Assembly (NCBI RefSeq): GCF_019925205.1
Contig: NC_083563.1
Coordinates: forward strand, 13,401,228-13,465,227
Direction of reading: 5' to 3'
DNA length: 64,000 bases
Source of the DNA: Metopolophium dirhodum
Lineage: Eukaryota > Arthropoda > Insecta > Hemiptera > Aphididae
The notes under the pieces were generated by a model that was given only the letters and a program-made list of their open reading frames with translations, made no database searches and had not been told where the DNA came from. The translations under genes and the position numbers were made by a program. Positions 52,178-63,588 of the stretch are shown piece by piece (position 1 is the stretch's first letter; each line of letters starts with the position of its first letter).

Positions 52178-52466
52178 TTATTATGAAAATATATTTTAAT
52201 CCAAAAAAACGTTGGGCAAATTTTACTCTTTCTTTGAGCACAATTATTTAGTATTTACATCAGCTCCCATAAAAACTGTTCTACAATATACTGCCGTAAT
52301 ACAAAATCTCTACTTTCAAAAGAAAAAAAACTTGAACACGTATCTACATTAAATGTTTCACATAATATATAATAGTCGAGCCTTATTGTTAAGACAATAA
52401 AGTTAAATAAATAGACAGCTGTTAAAGTTTAATTATTAATTTCTTTCTAACATAATCGAAGTATTA

Positions 52467-52512
52467 AGTGGCTTACACGCTAGGCGATTAATCACATAGT
52501 GTGCAAGCCACT
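52467..52512. repeat. Imperfect 16-bp hairpin
   Basis: AGTGGCTTACACGCTA (52467-52482) pairs with TAGTGTGCAAGCCACT (52497-52512) with two mismatches across a 14-base loop. It may be the core of a worn palindromic element. Confidence 0.8.
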
Positions 52513-52893
52513 ATTATAAATTATAAAATATATAATACGAGTTTAATATAATATATTATTATGTAAATGTAACTGGTACGTGCAAAACGTTTTTTAAGAA
52601 ATAACGAAATAATAGGTAGGTATATACACATATGTAATTACAGGTTTAACCATAAACTTGAGAAAATGAGAACACCTACTTAAACTTGTAATTCGCATTA
52701 ATCTTACTATCACCTATAAAATAAGGTTTATAGCATTATAAATCCTCAAATTTCATAAAATTCAATATACCTATATCAGTTTATAGATTATTTGTATTAT
52801 TATGAAAGTTTACTCATAAATAAAAGGTTTTTTTTTAACGACAAATTTATATCTTAAGACTTAATTGTACGTACCAACATAATAATATGTTAT

Positions 52894-53235
52894 ATGATTA
52901 TTAATTATTATTTTGATTACATTTTAATTTATGACACGAATTATTTATCTTCAGAAAATCAAAGGAGCTATACCAACAATTTTATGAAAAATATCATCAT
53001 AACTATGTATTCTATAAGTATGGATACAATACGCCAATACCTATTTAATATTAATATTCATTATGCCTCATACATTTATGAATCTATGATGCTATCTCAT
53101 TACCCAGCCACCCAGGTGATTGTATTTTTTAACAAACTTCATAAAATTACAAGACTACAAGGAGTAGTGACTTTGGTAATTTTTAAAAGAAATGTTTTTA
53201 AAAAAAACTGGAGTCGTCGCTCATCTGCTGTATAG
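52894..53235 (+). other. Unusually long AT-rich ORF, not called as gene
   Basis: An ATG frame of 113 codons is open in very AT-rich sequence, where stops are expected every dozen or so codons. It has several Met, Ser and His residues (MDTIRQYLFNINIHYASYIY). Its last codons run into the dispersed repeat that begins at about 53212. No domain or splice sites are seen. It could be a decayed coding part of that repeat family, a real small ORF or chance. Confidence 0.3.
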
Positions 53236-53702
53236 TAGATTTTGAGAGTACATCGTCATTGAGTATTGACTGTGGTGGAATGGTGGATCATGGATGTGTT
53301 AGATTTAAATTCAATGATAAATCATTGCATCATACAAAAATCGATTCTGAGCGGAGACGGTGTGTCAGCCTTTATTTCTAAGGATTTTTTTTTTAATTGC
53401 TTTAATTATAAATTATATATTATTATCTTTTGTAATTATAGTACATGTTTAATCATTTTAACAAAAGAAGACATTTTTTGTCATCGGTTATAGAAGAACA
53501 ACAAAAAATATTTGAACATTTCAAATAGGTACTTACAATAAAAGGTATGTAAAATAAATATATTTTATATGAAAATGCAATTGTGTATCGAAAATAATGA
53601 TTTAAGTAAGTTTATAATTGTGAAAAATTGACTAAAATCGTTTGAAAAAAAAAGTTATTTTAGTTGCAAAAATCCAAATTTTGTCGAAACTTAAACTTTA
53701 AC
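53212..53702 (+). repeat. Dispersed repeat family, copy b
   Basis: The block from TCGTCGCTCATCTGCTGTAT to GATTCTGAGCGGAGACGG (53343-53360) matches the 62140-62262 block in the same orientation, and 5004-5132 and 60930-61052 in reverse. TTTTGTCGAAACTTAAACTT at 53679 is a diverged copy of the second family block. The boundaries are approximate. Confidence 0.7.
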
Positions 53703-53838
53703 CAAAAATAAATAAATGTGGGGATAATTTGATATTATCAGATGTATCAAGATGACACAAAAAATTACAAAAATGTTGGTACTTAAATTTAATTAACATT
53801 TTTGAATTTTTACAAATTAATTGTTTTAAATGTTGAAT

Positions 53839-54156
53839 AATTTGTGCATTTTGGGGACGGAGTGGCCGAGCGGACTAAGGCGTCGGCTGCGATGCAGCCG
53901 ACCCGAGTTCAATACCTCGGCTGCGGGCGGCATTTTTCTTCGGGCAAGTCACGGTGTCCGGAGAACAAGTGCCGCCATCCCCCCACCCGGGGCACGGCAG
54001 AAACCTACGGGTGCCCCATTAGAAATTCTGCCAAAACACAACACACACGTGTACCAACCTACCCAATTTAAAAACCTACTGTGCCCTCCCCCACACCCAA
54101 TGGCCTATATGTTGCCGCGGGTTACCCAATAAAAAAAAAAAAAATTTGTACATTTT
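53839..54156 (+). mobile_element. tRNA-derived SINE with target duplication
   Basis: The element spans about 53853-54142. Its head is tRNA-like: an A-box, TGGCCGAGCGG (53863-53873), and a B-box-like GAGTTCAATAC (53905-53915), the internal RNA polymerase III promoter elements of tRNA genes, here in the style of Leu or Ser tRNA. Between them GTCGGCTGC-GAT-GCAGCCGAC forms a perfect 9-bp hairpin in place of a normal anticodon arm. A tRNA-unrelated body of about 200 bases follows and ends in a 14-A tail. Target duplications AATTTGTGCATTTT (53839-53852) and AATTTGTACATTTT (54143-54156) differ at one base. The frames at 53830-54132 and 53844-54071 are translations of the SINE, not genes. Confidence 0.92.
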
Positions 54157-55520
54157 ATTATAGTAGCACGGGGGAGCTGCAGCCTGCTTAGCTCACCCCT
54201 GTGGCCTGTGTCCACATATGGCACATATGTGTCTAAATATCTCAAATATAAATTCTTGGATTTTTAATACTTAATATATTATTGTAAAAAATTGAAAAAA
54301 TACAATAATAATTTTTATAGTTATAAGTATATAATAGGACTTAGGAAGAAAAGTAATCATCAAGCTCGATAAACATTTTTATTTAATAGTTTGTGTTTAG
54401 AAAAGTCTAAGTTTAAGTGAATTTCAAACCTTGTACATATTTTAGAATTAAGAATCTTAATTTTAACATTCGATGGTTTTATAATTATTTTTGTTATTTC
54501 CAACTCATTATAGTCATTAAAATCAACTAATTCCGGCTAATGTTTGTCGTGTACTTTTCTTAGGACAGGATATATTATAATTTCTACTGAAAACAAACTT
54601 TATTCTGATAAATAATTATCTTTGCACGGAGTGGATAAAGCAAAATTATAACTGCCTATACTAAATCACGACTGAATAACATCCTTAAATTATTATATGT
54701 AATTAAATAAAAATTAAATACATACAATATTAAACATACAATTTTCTTGATAAAAATACTAAAAATACGCGAGAAACTATGCAGAGGATTTTTACCATAA
54801 TTATAGTAGGTATTTTGAACTCGTTGGGACCAAACTCATTTGCCCACATTAAACGGTTGGCCATATAAGCCAAAATTAGTTTAGTTAGTATATATATTAT
54901 ATTGGAATATTGTGACCAGACCATTTTGCCCATATTATGCGGATGCCCATATTAACCGGTGCCGCCCACATTAGGTGGAAATGCGGAATCCACTGTCTAT
55001 AGCTGCGAATTGTGATTTATATAATGGTTATAGTTTTAATTTCTGATAATGAAAACATATTAATATTTATCAATATTACTTTTTATTTTTCAAATATAAA
55101 TTGTCATATTCACACCGTTTGCGTATTTATTGATGGTTATTAAAACAGTAACATATATTTTAATACACAGTAACATAATTATGAAATTTACTTATGGTAT
55201 TCAAGTAATAAGTAAAAACAATTATTTTAAACTGACAAAATTGAGACCAAAAACTAAATGGATTATTTTTACAAATAATACGTTATTAAAATTGAGTATT
55301 AAAGTGAAATATTCACCATCGAAAATAAATGAGTGATAATAAAAATAATGAGAAATAGTGATCATCCTTTAAATAGAGCTAATAGTTATTGTAAACATTA
55401 CGTCGTGTTTCAAAGATATATTTTGTTTTTTTACAGCGCAGAACACGATATATTGGTGGATATATAATATTACACGCACTATCTGTGAAACTATTTTTAA
55501 CGCTTAAAAATACTTATACA
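54157..55520. other. AT-rich stretch with GCCCAYATTA repeats
   Basis: I see no gene. The motif GCCCA(C/T)ATTA occurs four times, at 54842, 54928, 54945 and 54964, within about 130 bases. Minus frame 54730-54933 and plus frame 55130-55336 are unrecognised and AT-driven. Confidence 0.5.
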
Positions 55521-56140
55521 CAGAGTGATTTAACAAGCATGCTCACCCTAATTTTTTCAATAATACAGTTATTTAAAATAAGATTTTTGTAATTTATAAA
55601 TACAGTTAAATGCCATATTTTTAAATTTTTGAGATTTTTAGTAGCTACTTAAGGGGTGTTCTGTGAAGATACAAACTTCTGTTTTTCAAATGAGAACCCC
55701 CTTCTGTATTCTCAATTATTTGGCGGATAACGGAATTCTAATTATTGTAGGTACACGTCGAATAGGTACTTGTATAATATTATAATGACCTACCAGCTAT
55801 AATATAACCGCTGTTTATTCCAAGTGCCTTGCGGAACGATAAACGGCAACACAACGTACACTTACAAACTGGTTGGCGGGGAAGAACGAATATTATTATC
55901 ACGCTTAATACGCGTCGTACACGCAATACAATAAGGTCGTTGTGACGTGGGGTTTTTTTTACGATAATTGTTTTTTAGCAGTCAAAACGACGGGAAAAAT
56001 AGTAGTGAAAAAAAAAATAACGAATAAATAAAATAATAGTTCACCCCCTACCCTTCAGCGACGGGGTTACATAATATAATACACGTGAAATGCATGTGGT
56101 ACGCAGCCGCCGGATAATTGCGCGGGGGTGTAACAGCACA
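55521..56140. other. Non-coding stretch with possible element end
   Basis: CAGAGTGATTTAACAAGC at about 55521 followed by a GCTCACCC motif has the look of a DNA-transposon terminus, but no opposite end is found. From 55740 the sequence becomes GC-richer. Confidence 0.35.
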
Positions 56141-56141
56141 C

Positions 56142-56145
<4 letters not shown>

Positions 56146-56199
<54 letters not shown>
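56146..56199 (+). repeat. (CA)n microsatellite, 27 units
   Basis: Pure CA repeats. Frames crossing it read as Thr-His or Val-Cys polymers and are not genes. Confidence 0.98.
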
Positions 56200-56201
<2 letters not shown>

Positions 56202-57400
56202 CACAAACAATACAAACATCGAGAACGCGTGTTTTTTACGACATGCAGGGAGACACAGCAATTTAAAGGGTTGGTGGAAAACGAAAAAATAATAAAAAAA
56301 AACAAAAAAAAGGATATCGCCTAATTTTCAATTTTTTGTTACTTTTTTTTACCACACGATTCTCACGGTTTTCTCAATCTCATTTACAGGGTGTGATGTG
56401 TACGGTGCCCGTAATATACGCGACGGAACGAATGGCGCGCAACAATGGGATTTCGCCAGCAGACGGTACCGTCGATTTATATCAATTATTATCAGTCAAC
56501 GCCTCGGCCGTGTGCATGTATATTATATTATACGATGTACCGGCGTACACCTACGCCACATTATTGTTGTATTACTATTATAGTTCCATCTTCCCCAAAT
56601 AAAGGACATTATAATATTATGCCGCGGAGACGTGCAGCGCGCAGCGTGCACGCGGATCGCGTTTTTTTATCGTTACGCACAATCCTTTTTACCTATCCGC
56701 TGCCATCGCGTCCGTCTGCTCTCCATATATTCTACAATACTTAATAATAATAATAATGTAAAGATAAAAGAGGTCACCGGCAGCTGGCGGGGCCGCCCGA
56801 CCACCACGTCACCCGGAAAAAAATAATGGCATCCGAATAATATATTATAATATCACATTATATTATGTATAGGTACACACACCGTACTCCACACCGTACT
56901 CCAGCAGGTAACAATCCTCCACACACACATAATATTATTGTTACCCTCTCTGCAGTTTATTATATTTATTATACTATCTGCCGCTGTTTACAGGTGTTAA
57001 AACTGTACAACCGCGCAGACCTGGTATATATCATAATATCCATGTGTGTGTGTGTGTGTGCACTTTGCCCCGAAAGGATATATTATTATTATATACGTAA
57101 GAACATTGCACCGCGTGCTAATGAGACACCTCGGGTACTATTTTTCGTTCGAAACGGTCGGTTTATCGTGATAATGTACCTATACATAAGGTGTGTGTGT
57201 AAATTTCACGTTTATGCACCCTTTTTCGGCAGCCCTCATAAATCATCGTTTTATCGGTCGGTTTCCGAAAATACAATCCTCCGTCATACTGTAATAATAC
57301 AATATAATATATTGTACAAGTATAAATTGCCCGCATTGTGTCTGCAAAAGTCGATTAACTCTTATCGCACACTTTATTAATTACAGTTACTGTATATTAT
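56200..57400. other. GC-richer island, weak exon candidate
   Basis: A strong acceptor-like sequence (TTTCTCAATCTCATTTACAG) ends at 56389. The following sequence is open in several plus frames; one begins CDVYGARNIRDGTNGAQQWD and runs to a stop at 56583. No convincing donor follows, and TTACAGGGTGT here also matches two other sites in the window, so a transposon end is an alternative. The 171-codon frame at 56865-57380 crosses simple repeats and has no domain. A 12-bp tandem pair (CACACCGTACTC) lies at about 56878-56901. Confidence 0.35.
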
Positions 57401-58480
57401 ATAAGTTCATACGTGGAAATATTTTTTATTCCGTTTTCGATACACACAATCGTCTATTATTTGTTGTTTACGTGTCCATCAAAAATCATAACGAACATTA
57501 GGTAAGCACAGTAATTAATGTCTATATCAGGGATCAACTAGATTCCCGATAATAATATTGTTATTCTCGAATAATTTGTGCGGTTACCATACGTGACCTG
57601 GACGAGGTGGTCAAGAATAATTTTTTTATCGGTTTTAATGTACTCTCCGTGGTGTGCATTTTTCTTAACTACCGGATAAGCGCAGATAGTAAGACGTCTG
57701 ATACTGAATTAACGTATTTTATGCGGACTAGTGAAAGTGCCGAAATCATAATCGTGTGTACCCAATGTTAATAAAAAGGTCAACCTTTAGACATTGATTT
57801 CTAATAATAAATTCTAGCCGCTTTATCGCGAACCCACCGCAACGTGATAACTGATAATATTAAGTTTTTACAAAGTAGGTACAATTCCATCAATCTATAG
57901 TCCGAATATAATATGATAGACCTCAGTTTATCTCGCTATTTTTTTTCTTATTTTCATGAATGCAACCTTTGATAACCTTTAACCGTGCTTTAAGTTAAGC
58001 CTCATCGGTCCATAGATTACCAGACATGTATGAATGTGTGTGTGGGATGCAAGTCACAACAGACATTTAATATACAGTCATCGTCGTTGGAATTTTGAAG
58101 TAGGTAATACTGTAATAGCATTATAGCAAATATCATCGCGAATTAGTAATTACTTATACAGTTATACTTTACTCAAGTTTGCTGGTACAACATAAAACTA
58201 AAACGTTTATATTGTTTTGATTTCTGTTGCAAAAATGCAATACATTTGTACTGACATCAGCTTAAGAAGTCGATTTGTTTTCTATTAAGAAAAATAAAAT
58301 TATATGAACTAGTCACATAAATAGATTCTTAATAATATTATTATGCAACATTTAAAAAATGCTACAAATATAATATTATCTATAGACTATAGATAAATAA
58401 TGAAATTATCGCAGATGAATACTACAAACTTAAGAATCAATCAATTACTATTCAAATACATACAAATAATAATACTATGA
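57401..58480. other. Non-coding stretch
   Basis: I see no gene or repeat here. Confidence 0.6.
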
Positions 58481-58753
58481 ATGCTTAAGATACTACGGTA
58501 TCCGGATAAACGGTATATTCGTCAATTGACTATTATAGTTTTTTGTTGTAACTTTGTTAGTATAAGTAGTATAACACAAATTACTAAAAATAATCGTGAT
58601 ATAAGTTATTGTTATGATAATGTAGTGTGTACACTGTACACTGTACTTAGACTTCAAAGTTTAAGCTGCTTTGAAATACAATATTTAGTAAAAATTCATA
58701 GTATTGTTTATGTTTTGAAAATGTCATTCACTAACTTGGAAAATGAATTATAA
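58481..58753 (+). CDS. Candidate 90-residue ORF, unknown
   Basis: An ATG frame of 90 codons lies in AT-rich DNA, beginning MLKILRYPDKRYIRQLTIIV and ending KMSFTNLENEL before TAA. It has a hydrophobic segment at about residues 16-26 and four further Cys residues, and its composition is not a simple repeat. No splice context, promoter or homologue is recognised. It may be chance. Confidence 0.2.
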   Translation: MLKILRYPDKRYIRQLTIIVFCCNFVSISSITQITKNNRDISYCYDNVVCTLYTVLRLQSLSCFEIQYLVKIHSIVYVLKMSFTNLENEL

Positions 58754-58885
58754 AATATTATATTATATTAAACCAATTTTCTCCGCAAGATATAAAAAAA
58801 ATAAGTATCAATTTTGAGTTAACTTATGACGAACTTAGTTCGATGAGCAAATTCCTGAATCCTTACCTATTATATTATTTTATCA

Positions 58886-58973
58886 TTTTAATTTTAAAGC
58901 AAGTTATGCGTATATTAAAATTGTAAATTGTTTGTGCATTTTAAAATACTCATAACTTGCTTTAAAATTAAAA
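58886..58973. repeat. Long hairpin, 36-bp arms
   Basis: The left arm 58886-58921 and right arm 58938-58973 are reverse complements at 34 of 36 positions, with a 16-base loop. The outer 23 bp (core TTAAAGCAAGTTATG) are perfect. The 88-base fold has the size of a microRNA precursor or a tiny foldback element. The very low GC and lack of flanking stem structure favour a MITE-like palindrome. Confidence 0.88.
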
Positions 58974-60929
58974 TCTATAAAAATCTCTATGAGGTTAACT
59001 AGACTATATTTTTACTTCCAAATTTTATAAGATGTAACTAATAGAGATAAATGTGATCTGCTGAGTGCACAATTTGCTTTGTTATGCGTTTGTAATACAC
59101 GAGAGAACGCATGTGGGTGTAGCGCCCTATTAATAGCTTATCAAATCTTCTATATAAATTACAATTATTTAGAATTCGGCACTCCGGACAAGAAAGTAGT
59201 AAATACTAAATAGTTGTGTTTAGACAAGTGCGGGAGGGGGAGAAAAACGTTTGGTTATTTCTGGTATTGACAATTGGAAATTTAAGTTTAATTTTTTCTG
59301 AAAATTCATAGTAGTCAATATCGCTTTTTATTAGTATATAATATAATGATAAATTTCACGTACTCAGTACTCACTACTCATTTCCAAGTATATATACGTC
59401 GTTGTTGTAGGGTGTTTAAATTAAATTTTTTTTTCTTATCTTCTCCTACTCATCCCCTAGTAGCACATTTATTTATAATAATATGCTTTTAAAACAATTG
59501 AATCCCACGGCCCACTCGTTTGATATTAACATATTCCAAGTACCAATTGATAGATTTTAAATATTTTTTACTGTTATATAATGTATATAATAATAAGACA
59601 TCTGTTGTTCATGTAAAAAACAATATTATGTTCTAAGAAAAATGCTAAAATGTATATTTATATATATTAATTCTTGGTAATTTTTAATGATTTTGAAAAT
59701 AAATATAATTGGGCTTCTCAAAAATTCAACAACAAAAAATATGGAGTACTAATATATTTTATCATTATAAATGATTTAATTAAATTTATATAATGGTTCA
59801 AATGTTAAAATTAAAACAATTAATAAGGCGTTCAGTTCTATTTTAATATTATATATTTATATGTTTAAATGTTTGAGGTTATTAATAATAAAAAAAACAA
59901 ATTAATTGCGATAATTTAGTCACGTACTTATGTTTAATAGTTAATAATATTATAACACATTAAACATTCGGATACGGGATAATTCATAATTATTTATGTA
60001 TGTATTGTTGTTTATCCACGATTTTCAATAGAACTGATATATATTTAACATACAATTAATTATATCATTTTACAATATTGGTCAATAATGCCAATAGTTT
60101 GATCTGAAATTGTTTAGTATATTTTTCAATTGATTATTAACATAATCACATAATATGTCGTTACTTGTTATGCCCGGTGATACTTTTACGATAAATTCTT
60201 ACTATCTCATTAAGTATTGAAGTTTTTGGAAATATTTTTTTTACATAATTTGATGTGATCATAAGACAACATTTTGTATCGAGTATTTAAGTATTTTTAA
60301 GTAGTGATGTGGACATTACGTGTTTGATCGAAGTGGAGTGGCATATCTAGTATCAATCCAGCAAATTGTTATTTATCAATAATTATTAATTACTACGATA
60401 CTATAATAGTAACTGGCCATTTTTAGTGAATAACCACTGCGGGTCCACTCCTCCTCCCTTAAAAATAAGGTTCATTAGTAGAAAGACTCACTTCCCTTAA
60501 CTATCAGTGACCTCTCCATTTACTCCCCTGTTGGATTGATAAACATAATAGAAATAACTATTTCTACATGGAATTAAAAACGCAACCGCACCTTCAAATA
60601 AGTATTTATGATAAAAGGTAGTAATAAATATATTTTAATTAAGAAAAGATATATTTTTTACGAAGAAGGAGCAGAAAAAAAAATTAAGTACATTAATTTA
60701 TTAATGTTAGTAGTTACTACAATTTATTTTACTGGACACATTAGTAATATCTTAATCTATTAGTTGTCCATAAGAATGTATACTGTGTGTACTTTTGGAC
60801 ACAAAAAACATCCTTAAGGATTGAAAATTTAAAACCAGGTTCCACGTAAATAGGGAAATAGGTAAATATTACTTTATTAAAACAATATCATCAAATATGC
60901 TTAGTAATATATATCATAACAGACTTTCT
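58974..60929. other. AT-rich non-coding stretch
   Basis: I see no gene or complete element. Confidence 0.6.
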
Positions 60930-61390
60930 TCGCTCAGAATTGTTTTTCGTATACAATAATATTATTAGGTATATCATTGAATTCAAATTTAACACCATCC
61001 ATTACAGTGACCCACTTGTAACCTACTGTACAGCAGAGCGACACCCACTTTTTTAATAAAAGTTGAACATTTTATAAATTTTTAACTACAAAATAATTTT
61101 TGAATTTGATAAATTTTGTCAAAACTCAAACTTTAAATGCTTATAAAAAATTTTTTCCTAAACTAACTTTTTGTTTTTCCCGGTGCTTTTGAAAATTATA
61201 GGGTATTTAAAATTTTAACCTCCCGAATGCACCAACTAGATTCACTATCCCATCGAACAAGATACTGTTGAAGAACATTGATACAGTTTTACGGCCCCCA
61301 AACGTTGGTAACGGACACAAACATTTTAAAATTTTAAAAAAACACACATATCATTATAAAATTAATACATTCATCACTCCACTCAGACTC
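60930..61390 (-). repeat. Dispersed repeat family, copy c
   Basis: It begins with CGCTCAGAATTG (60931-60942) and contains CCTACTGTACAGCAGAGCGA at 61022-61041. It carries the TTTTGTCAAAACTCAAACTT block at 61114 and ends near CTCCACTCAGACTC (61377-61390). It shares blocks with the copies at 4520, 53212 and 62140 and is in the opposite orientation to the last two. CTCAGA-containing boxes at both ends suggest the element limits. Confidence 0.7.
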
Positions 61391-62139
61391 TAAAATGGCC
61401 TGAACAGTAATATAATATATTAGTATATTATACTAATGCCCGTCTAAGCTTTAGATACCTACTCATACAGTCATATATACTTTTAATTGATTAACTACTT
61501 GTTCATCAATACACCGATAGTGTTCTTATACTTTTAAATTAGAAGAGAAGTTTATTCACTCTAATATTTTAAACTGACAAAACAAAATTGCAGGTTCTGT
61601 TGAACGAAAGTTTGCTATGTACCTACCTATGCTACCTAACCTAACCTGAACTAACCTCTATAGCGATGGATTTCCTACATGGATTTTTACAATCATTTTT
61701 TGGTATATCATATACGTTTTCAACAACATTTTGGTTAAAATTGTAAAAAAAAAACTCCGGTGCTAATGTCGATTGCTGAATGTACATTGTATAATGTTTG
61801 AAAAATATATAGGTATATATTATAATTGTGTTGAATATTGATGTAACAATATAAGTGTCAGTTGATCAACATCGACCTGCCATTATTACGATTTAACCAA
61901 ACATTTAAAAACATTAAATTATATTTTTATCGATTTATAATTTGTATGCACCATTTTGCACAGTCTTACGACTTTCGGGTTATTTTTTTAGTTATTCTGT
62001 ATCAATATTATTATACCTTATGTTCTACAAACTGGTTCACTGTTTACACTGCATTCTTCAAAATGTATTCACAACAAAAATGTATTTTTAAATTATCAAT
62101 TACATATACATATTATTATATTTATAAATAAAAAAAACG
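61391..62139. other. AT-rich non-coding stretch
   Basis: I see no gene. A CCTAACCTAACCT telomere-like run is at about 61635. The hydrophobic frame 61862-62131 is not recognised. Confidence 0.5.
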
Positions 62140-62644
62140 GGTAAGTGGATGTCGCTCTATTGTACAGTAGATTACAAGTGGATATCTGTGAAATGGAATG
62201 TATTAAATTCGAATTCAATGATATCATATCATTGTATACGAAAAACGATTCTGAGCGGGGACGGTTCATCGGTCTGGGTATTTTATATTGTTATTATATT
62301 TTATTATAGTCTATATGTGGATTTAATATTATAATTTACAACAAAATAACTAAAATCGTTATTTTTATTTTTATTCGTTTCTATGGTCATAAACAAAGCG
62401 TTGGAAATTAAAATCCCATTTTTTAGTTTTTTGTAGTTTGTTGGTGGTTTTTCCCGTGGCATTAAATAACTATTGAGAAAATCGAAAAATGACCTGTTTA
62501 AAGTACCACCTTGATTCAATTTGCTAAAAGATAAGATACTATATGTTGAAATATAAGCACTCCTTCTGGTTGAAATTTTGTATACAGGAAAAAGAAAAAA
62601 AACACCATTGTAAAACCACTAGATCCCTCACTCCGCTCAGAATC
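62140..62644 (+). repeat. Dispersed repeat family, copy d, with inverted boxes
   Basis: The left block (62151-62262) contains GTCGCTCTATTGTACAGTAG and GATTCTGAGCGGGG (62247-62260). At the right, CTCCGCTCAGAATC (62631-62644) is the reverse complement of that box at 13 of 14 positions. The outer block matches the copies at 5004, 53212 and 60930. This is probably a non-autonomous element; the class is unknown. Confidence 0.7.
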
Positions 62645-63115
62645 TAAAAATTATACATTATCTATTATACATTGCATACATGCTTAAGCTTATTATTCAT
62701 GGCACGGAATTTAAAAAAAAAACCAAAAACTGACTAATGACTGTACAAATATAATTGATATAAGTAAGATCGGTATACTTGTGTTTAGATAATAAATTAA
62801 GTCGTATGTTATATAATATACTTATATATAAACAAGCAGTTTATAATATTTCAAATAAACAATATCCAGTTATAACTATAACTCGCAGCAATTATTTATT
62901 AATATATTTACAAGAAAAATTTTTGGTCTACCTATCTATATGTTTGTAAAGCGTTGATTTGCACTTGTTCTTATATTGACTATATTTAACTACATAACAT
63001 ATATTATATAAGTATAAAGTGGGCAGTAATAACGTTATACACCGCCGATGAATATTTATCGTCTGAGTTGGGGGCGGTATCAGTGGTTTATTTTCTCCCT
63101 CTATTTCGTTCCAAG
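62645..63115. other. Non-coding stretch before the exon cluster
   Basis: I see no independent feature. The TATAAAG at about 63013 and an ATG at 63048 (35 codons to TAA) could suggest a promoter. The downstream signals fit an exon cluster better. Confidence 0.4.
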
Positions 63116-63183
63116 AGGGCACAAGGGTTCAAGGCCAAAACGAAAAAACCTTTAAGACCGGCGGCGGCGGCTGCGGCAGCGAG
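63116..63183 (+). CDS. Candidate internal exon, Ala- or Gly-rich end
   Basis: A long pyrimidine tract (TTTTCTCCCTCTATTTCG) precedes an AAG acceptor at 63115, and a strong donor (GAG|GTAAGT) starts at 63184. Two frames are open. One reads RAQGFKAKTKKPLRP then seven Ala and leaves two bases (AG). The other ends KTGGGGCGSE in phase 0. The first joins in phase to an acceptor at 63700; the second joins in phase to the acceptor at 63588 and stops shortly after (INPEILFR). The GC-rich tail and donor are the main evidence. The family is unknown. Confidence 0.35.
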
Positions 63184-63588
63184 GTAAGTCATTGGATAAT
63201 GATTGCCACCTGTTCTTTCTTACATCGCAATCAACCCTTTTTTACGACTAAAGAATTTTCCCACACCCCCCGAGAAGAAAGAAACTTGCAGTGCATACTG
63301 CATATTATATTTACTATATAGTTTATACGATGGATGGCCTGCAAACATGACAATTGAGAGGCAAAACGGGTTCTGTGTGTCGTAATATTATAATAATATC
63401 CTGGGACCCGCCAATTCAAAAATTTCTATACCCTCCTTGGGTGTATGATAAAAAAAAAATAATAATAATAAAAAATACACGTCTGAGAGTTAGGTAAATT
63501 AGCGGTAAGGAAACAGGTGGTTTCCCATCCCTCCGATCACAATGATGAATAATTTTAACTCTATTGCCACGTTTTTTTCCGCGTTCAG

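Noticed and set aside
53856..53930. Functional tRNA gene
   Set aside because: The A-box is good, but the anticodon arm is replaced by a hairpin, the B-box is imperfect and the sequence continues into an A-tailed SINE body.
53830..54132. 100-codon ORF beginning in TEWPSGLRRR
   Set aside because: This is the translation of the tRNA-like head and body of the SINE.
56865..57380. 171-codon ORF
   Set aside because: It crosses a GT repeat and AT-rich segments and has no domain or splice support.
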